A program made the position numbers and the translations under genes. Shown in pieces: positions 13,897 through 16,060 of a stretch of 16,060 nt of DNA. This DNA is from DASSKA01 sp035765755 (GTDB lineage Bacteria; Actinomycetota; Actinomycetes; Propionibacteriales; Nocardioidaceae). Location: positions 1 through 16,060 of the forward strand of contig DASTWW010000059.1 of assembly GCA_035765755.1 (NCBI GenBank), in the 5' to 3' direction. The notes beneath the pieces were generated by a model that saw nothing but the letters and a program-made list of their open reading frames with translations, ran no database searches and was not told the origin of the DNA. Positions within the stretch are counted from its first letter, which is position 1. Each line of letters opens with the position of its first letter.

Positions 13897-13898
13897 CG

Positions 13899-13916
13899 CG
13901 GTCGGCTGACCGACCG
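13899..13916. terminator. Short GC hairpin downstream of otsB
   Basis: CGGTCGG (13899-13905) and CCGACCG (13910-13916) form a perfect 7-bp stem with a CTGA loop. It lies 63 bases after the otsB stop codon and may terminate that transcript. No T-tract follows. Confidence 0.5.
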
Positions 13917-14028
13917 GACCAGAGGTTGAGCTCCCGCCGCGCCTGCCACCCCTGCATGGGCCCATCATCACGAAGGGCCGGCCTGTCTCGGATGACGGAC
14001 GCGACGCGCGCATTTTGAGACGGTTGCG

Positions 14029-14034
14029 TAGCGT
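14029..14034 (+). promoter_or_regulatory. -10 box of the SAM-riboswitch transcript
   Basis: TAGCGT precedes the riboswitch P1 strand (14043) by eight bases, so transcription would start just at the aptamer. TTGAGA (14015-14020) is too close to be a proper -35. The rest of 13917-14028 shows no gene or clear signal. Confidence 0.5.
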
Positions 14035-14042
14035 GGGACTCG

Positions 14043-14153
14043 CTCATCGAGAGGGGCAGAGGGAAACGGCCCGACGAAGCCCCGGCAACCCGGCCACGCA
14101 GGCCGACGGTGCCACGTCCGTCCCACGCCGAGAGCCGGCGCGGGAAAGATGAG
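14043..14153 (+). promoter_or_regulatory. SAM-I (S-box) riboswitch upstream of the threonine-synthase-like gene
   Basis: The 111-nt leader has the S-box consensus. P1 pairs CTCATC (14043-14048) with GATGAG (14148-14153). P2 pairs GGGGC (14053-14057) with GCCCC (14079-14083) around the kink-turn AGAGGGA and GGCCCGACGAAG. CCGGCAACC follows at 14082-14090, P3 is CGGCC-ACGCA-GGCCG (14091-14105), then GGTGCCACGTCC (14108-14119), and P4 is CGCCG-AGAGC-CGGCG (14126-14140) extended by CCC/GGG. The segment CGGGAAAGATGAG closes the fold as in known SAM-I aptamers. S-boxes bind S-adenosylmethionine and switch off genes for methionine, cysteine or SAM synthesis and uptake. The ribosome-binding site follows P1 without a gap, so control is probably at translation. 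Confidence 0.95.
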
Positions 14154-14168
14154 AAGGAGGCCTCCTTG
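14154..14168 (+). promoter_or_regulatory. Ribosome-binding site and TTG start inside a palindrome (expression platform)
   Basis: AAGGAGG (14154-14160) is the ribosome-binding site, five bases before TTG 14166. Together with the next bases it forms the perfect palindrome AAGGAGGCCTCCTT (14154-14167), which could fold as a 5-bp stem AAGGA/TCCTT with loop GGCC and hide both the site and part of the start codon. It touches the 3' strand of riboswitch helix P1. Confidence 0.7.
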
Positions 14169-15434
14169 AGCACGTCACTGATCGACCAGCCCAGGGTTCG
14201 GGAAGGGGCCTTCGGCAACGCCACCGGCCTGGTCTGTCGCGAGTGCGGCGCGACCGCCGAGCTGGGCCCGTTCTACGCCTGTCCGGAGTGCTTCGGGCCG
14301 CTGCAGGTCGGCTACGACTTCCCGAAGATCACCCGCGAGCAGATCGAGCGGGGCCCGAAGAACATCTGGCGCTATAGCGACCTGCTGCCGGTGCCGCGCG
14401 ACATCACCGAGTCGCCGAACACCGAGCCCGGCTTCACCCGGCTGATCCGTGCGCACAACCTCGGCCGCGAGCTCGGCATCAAGAAGCTCTGGGTCAAGGA
14501 CGACTCCGGCAACCCCACGCACTCCTTCAAGGACCGCGTCGTCGCCATCGCGCTCAGCGCGGCCCGCGAGCTCGGGATGACGGTGTTCGCCTGTCCCTCG
14601 ACCGGCAACCTCGCCAACGCCGTGGCAGCGGCCGGCGCCCGCGCCGGCATCAAGACCGTCGTGCTCATCCCGCACGACCTCGAGCGCCCGAAGGTGCTCA
14701 CCACCGCGGTGTACGGCGGCACGCTGATCGCCGTCAAGGGAAACTACGACGACGTGAACCGACTGGCCAGCGAGATCGCCGGCGAGCAGGAGGGCTGGGC
14801 GTTCGTCAACGTCAACGTCCGCCCGTACTACTCCGAGGGCTCCAAGACCCTCGGCTTCGAGGTCGCCGAGCAGCTCGGCTGGAAGCTGCCGGAACAGGTG
14901 GTCATCCCGGTCGCCTCGGGGTCCCAGCTCACCAAGGTGGACAAGGGCTTCGGCGAGCTCACCCGGCTCGGACTCGTGGAGCCCGCGCCGTACAAGATCT
15001 TCGGCGCGCAGGCCGAGGGCTGCTCGCCGGTGGCCACCGCCTTCAAGCAGGGGTACGACGTGGTGCGGCCGGTGCGTCCGGACACCATCGCCAAGTCGCT
15101 CGCGATCGGCAACCCGGCCGACGGACCGTACGTCCTCGATGTCGCACGCCGCACCGGCGGCGCCGTCGAGCACGTCACCGACGAGGAGATCCGCGACGGC
15201 ATCACTCTCCTGGCTCGCACGGAGGGCGTGTTCGCCGAGACGGCCGGCGGGGTCACGGTGGCCACGTGCAAGAAGCTCGTCGAGACCGGGCAGCTCGACC
15301 CGGACAAGGAGACCGTGGTGTTCAACACCGGCGACGGTCTCAAGACGCTCGACGCTGTTGCGGGCAGGGTGGGACCCGCCGCTACCATCGAACCGACCTA
15401 CGCCGCCTTCACCGAGACGGGCCTGGCCCGGTGA
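14166..15434 (+). CDS. thrC: Zinc-ribbon threonine-synthase-like PLP enzyme, SAM-riboswitch controlled
   Basis: The 422-aa fold-type II PLP enzyme is homologous to threonine synthase, which converts O-phosphohomoserine and water to threonine. A zinc ribbon, C24-x2-C27 ... C39-x2-C42, begins the chain, a feature of the longer archaeal/plant-like ThrC group; the shorter actinobacterial ThrC of about 360 aa lacks it, as I recall. The Schiff-base lysine is K122 in NPTHSFKDR, and ACPSTGNLANAVA (142-154) is the substrate loop. The usual PLP-phosphate loop G-N-x-G-N is replaced by PVASGSQLTK (248-257). TTG 14166 with AAGGAGG five bases upstream is the start. Its leader is a SAM-I riboswitch and its 3' neighbour, overlapping or 29 bases on, is a ThiS/CysO-like carrier. 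That context favours homocysteine rather than threonine as product. Confidence 0.88.
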   Translation: MSTSLIDQPRVREGAFGNATGLVCRECGATAELGPFYACPECFGPLQVGYDFPKITREQIERGPKNIWRYSDLLPVPRDITESPNTEPGFTRLIRAHNLGRELGIKKLWVKDDSGNPTHSFKDRVVAIALSAARELGMTVFACPSTGNLANAVAAAGARAGIKTVVLIPHDLERPKVLTTAVYGGTLIAVKGNYDDVNRLASEIAGEQEGWAFVNVNVRPYYSEGSKTLGFEVAEQLGWKLPEQVVIPVASGSQLTKVDKGFGELTRLGLVEPAPYKIFGAQAEGCSPVATAFKQGYDVVRPVRPDTIAKSLAIGNPADGPYVLDVARRTGGAVEHVTDEEIRDGITLLARTEGVFAETAGGVTVATCKKLVETGQLDPDKETVVFNTGDGLKTLDAVAGRVGPAATIEPTYAAFTETGLAR

Positions 15435-15463
15435 CGGCCCCAACAGCGAAGGAGTCCGTGCCC

Positions 15464-15748
15464 ATGACCGGTGGCCCCGTCCGAGTCCGGATCCCCACGA
15501 TCCTGCGTACCTACACCGACGGCGAGTCCGAGGTGGGCGCCGCAGGGGAGACCCTCGGGCAGGTCCTCGACGACCTGGAAGCGAGCTACCCCGGCATCAA
15601 GGGACGAATCCTCGACGACCAGGGCGCTCTGCGCCGTTTCGTCAACGTGTACGTCGGAAACGACGACGTGCGCTTCCTCGACGCCTTGGAGACCAAGGTG
15701 GAGGCCGGTGCACAGGTCTCGGTGATCCCGGCCGTCGCGGGCGGCTGA
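15464..15748 (+). CDS. ThiS/MoaD-family sulfur-carrier protein (CysO-like)
   Basis: The 94-aa beta-grasp protein ends in VIPAVAGG; the C-terminal Gly-Gly is the site that is adenylated and converted to a thiocarboxylate in ThiS, MoaD and CysO. Segments VRIPTILRTYTDG (8-20), GETLGQVLDDLEASYPGI (28-45) and RRFVNVYVGNDDVRFL (57-72) closely resemble M. tuberculosis CysO (about 93 aa), which gives sulfide to CysM. ATG 15464 has AAGGAG nine bases upstream and gives the family length; GTG 15431, overlapping the previous stop as GTGA, would add 11 residues. It follows the ThrC-like gene in the same SAM-regulated transcript. No cysM, mec (carrier hydrolase) or activating E1-like gene is in the window. 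The stop is four bases from the convergent nitronate monooxygenase stop. Confidence 0.92.
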   Translation: MTGGPVRVRIPTILRTYTDGESEVGAAGETLGQVLDDLEASYPGIKGRILDDQGALRRFVNVYVGNDDVRFLDALETKVEAGAQVSVIPAVAGG

Positions 15749-15752
15749 CCGC

Positions 15753-16060
15753 TCACTCCGCCCCGCGCAGCAGCGACTCCGCCCGCGCGAAGTCGGCGAG
15801 CACGTCGGCGGCCGGCCGCTCCTCGCGCAGCAAGCCGACCCCCTGGCCGGCGTAGAGGTAGGCGGTGTCGTAGTCGCCCTGCCGCAGAGCCTCGGCCAGC
15901 TCGGCCGCCGCCGCGTCGTCGGAGCCGAGCTCCTCGACCCGGTCCGCCCACCGGTCGAAGTACGCGTTGCGCACCGCGCGCCCGCCGTACTCCTCGGGCC
16001 AGCCGGCGCGCTGCGCCACGTCGAAGACCCGGCCGTACGCCGTGCCGGTGCTGCCGGTGC
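15753..16060 (-). CDS. Nitronate monooxygenase / 2-nitropropane dioxygenase-like flavoprotein (3' part)
   Basis: Only the last 102 codons lie in the window; the gene runs off the right edge. The reading RVFDVAQRAGWPEEYGGRAVRNAYFDRWADR, followed by YLYAGQGVGLLREERPAADVLADF, is the typical C-terminus of class I nitronate monooxygenases, FMN enzymes that oxidise alkyl nitronates. The FMN-binding barrel and active site are outside the window, so the call rests on the tail. It converges with the sulfur-carrier gene. Confidence 0.75.
   Translation of the reverse strand, partial: TGSTGTAYGRVFDVAQRAGWPEEYGGRAVRNAYFDRWADRVEELGSDDAAAAELAEALRQGDYDTAYLYAGQGVGLLREERPAADVLADFARAESLLRGAE

Noticed and set aside
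14043..14153. The leader as a SAM-IV riboswitch, which is common in actinobacteria.
   Set aside because: A P4 helix lies between P3 and P1 and the core follows the S-box consensus, which indicates SAM-I.

Overview
The window is about 16 kb of high-GC DNA with almost no intergenic waste, GTG/TTG starts, TAnnnT -10 boxes and several genes that look leaderless (start codon 6 to 8 bases after the -10 box). These traits, a CysO-like sulfur carrier and a DUF3263/LytR_C gene pair point to an actinobacterium. The repeats after the LytR_C gene and after otsB make me think of Nocardioidaceae (Nocardioides or a relative), but that is an impression from memory.

Layout, left to right. (1) 1-3561: the 3' end of a KdgK-like sugar kinase, a SoxR-type [2Fe-2S] MerR regulator on the minus strand, a DUF4386 membrane-protein gene broken by a one-base frameshift, and a split transketolase (N and C subunits with an ATGA overlap) closed by a 15-bp-stem terminator. 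soxR and the transketolase pair each have a promoter with the overlong 19-bp spacer typical of MerR-family targets. (2) 3588-5846: tRNA-Thr(TGT), whose gene overlaps the 3' end of pdxY in antisense; pdxY is downstream of a DODA-type extradiol dioxygenase in one minus-strand operon. A MarR regulator diverges from it across a perfect CAACCATGGTTG palindrome. (3) 5932-9349: an AAA+ ATPase with an unrecognised N-terminal half, ung, a HIT-family protein divergent from ung, and a FetB-like permease without a visible ATPase partner. (4) 9364-13836: otsA and a Gfo/Idh/MocA oxidoreductase on the minus strand, then DUF3263, a LytR_C (VirR-like) protein and otsB on the plus strand. Both trehalose-6-phosphate pathway enzymes flank the other three genes. 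A cluster of TGTGA half-sites separates the two arms. (5) 13831-16060: a 22-bp tandem repeat, a SAM-I riboswitch, a zinc-ribbon threonine-synthase-like PLP enzyme, a ThiS/MoaD/CysO-type carrier ending in Gly-Gly, and the 3' end of a nitronate monooxygenase on the minus strand.

The most interesting unit is region 5. A SAM riboswitch senses methionine status, yet the genes it controls are annotated by homology as a threonine synthase and a sulfur-carrier protein. The simplest reading is a carrier-dependent homocysteine (methionine) route: O-phosphohomoserine plus carrier thiocarboxylate gives homocysteine, parallel to CysM/CysO in cysteine synthesis. That function is inference; the riboswitch, the carrier tail and the gene order are directly visible.
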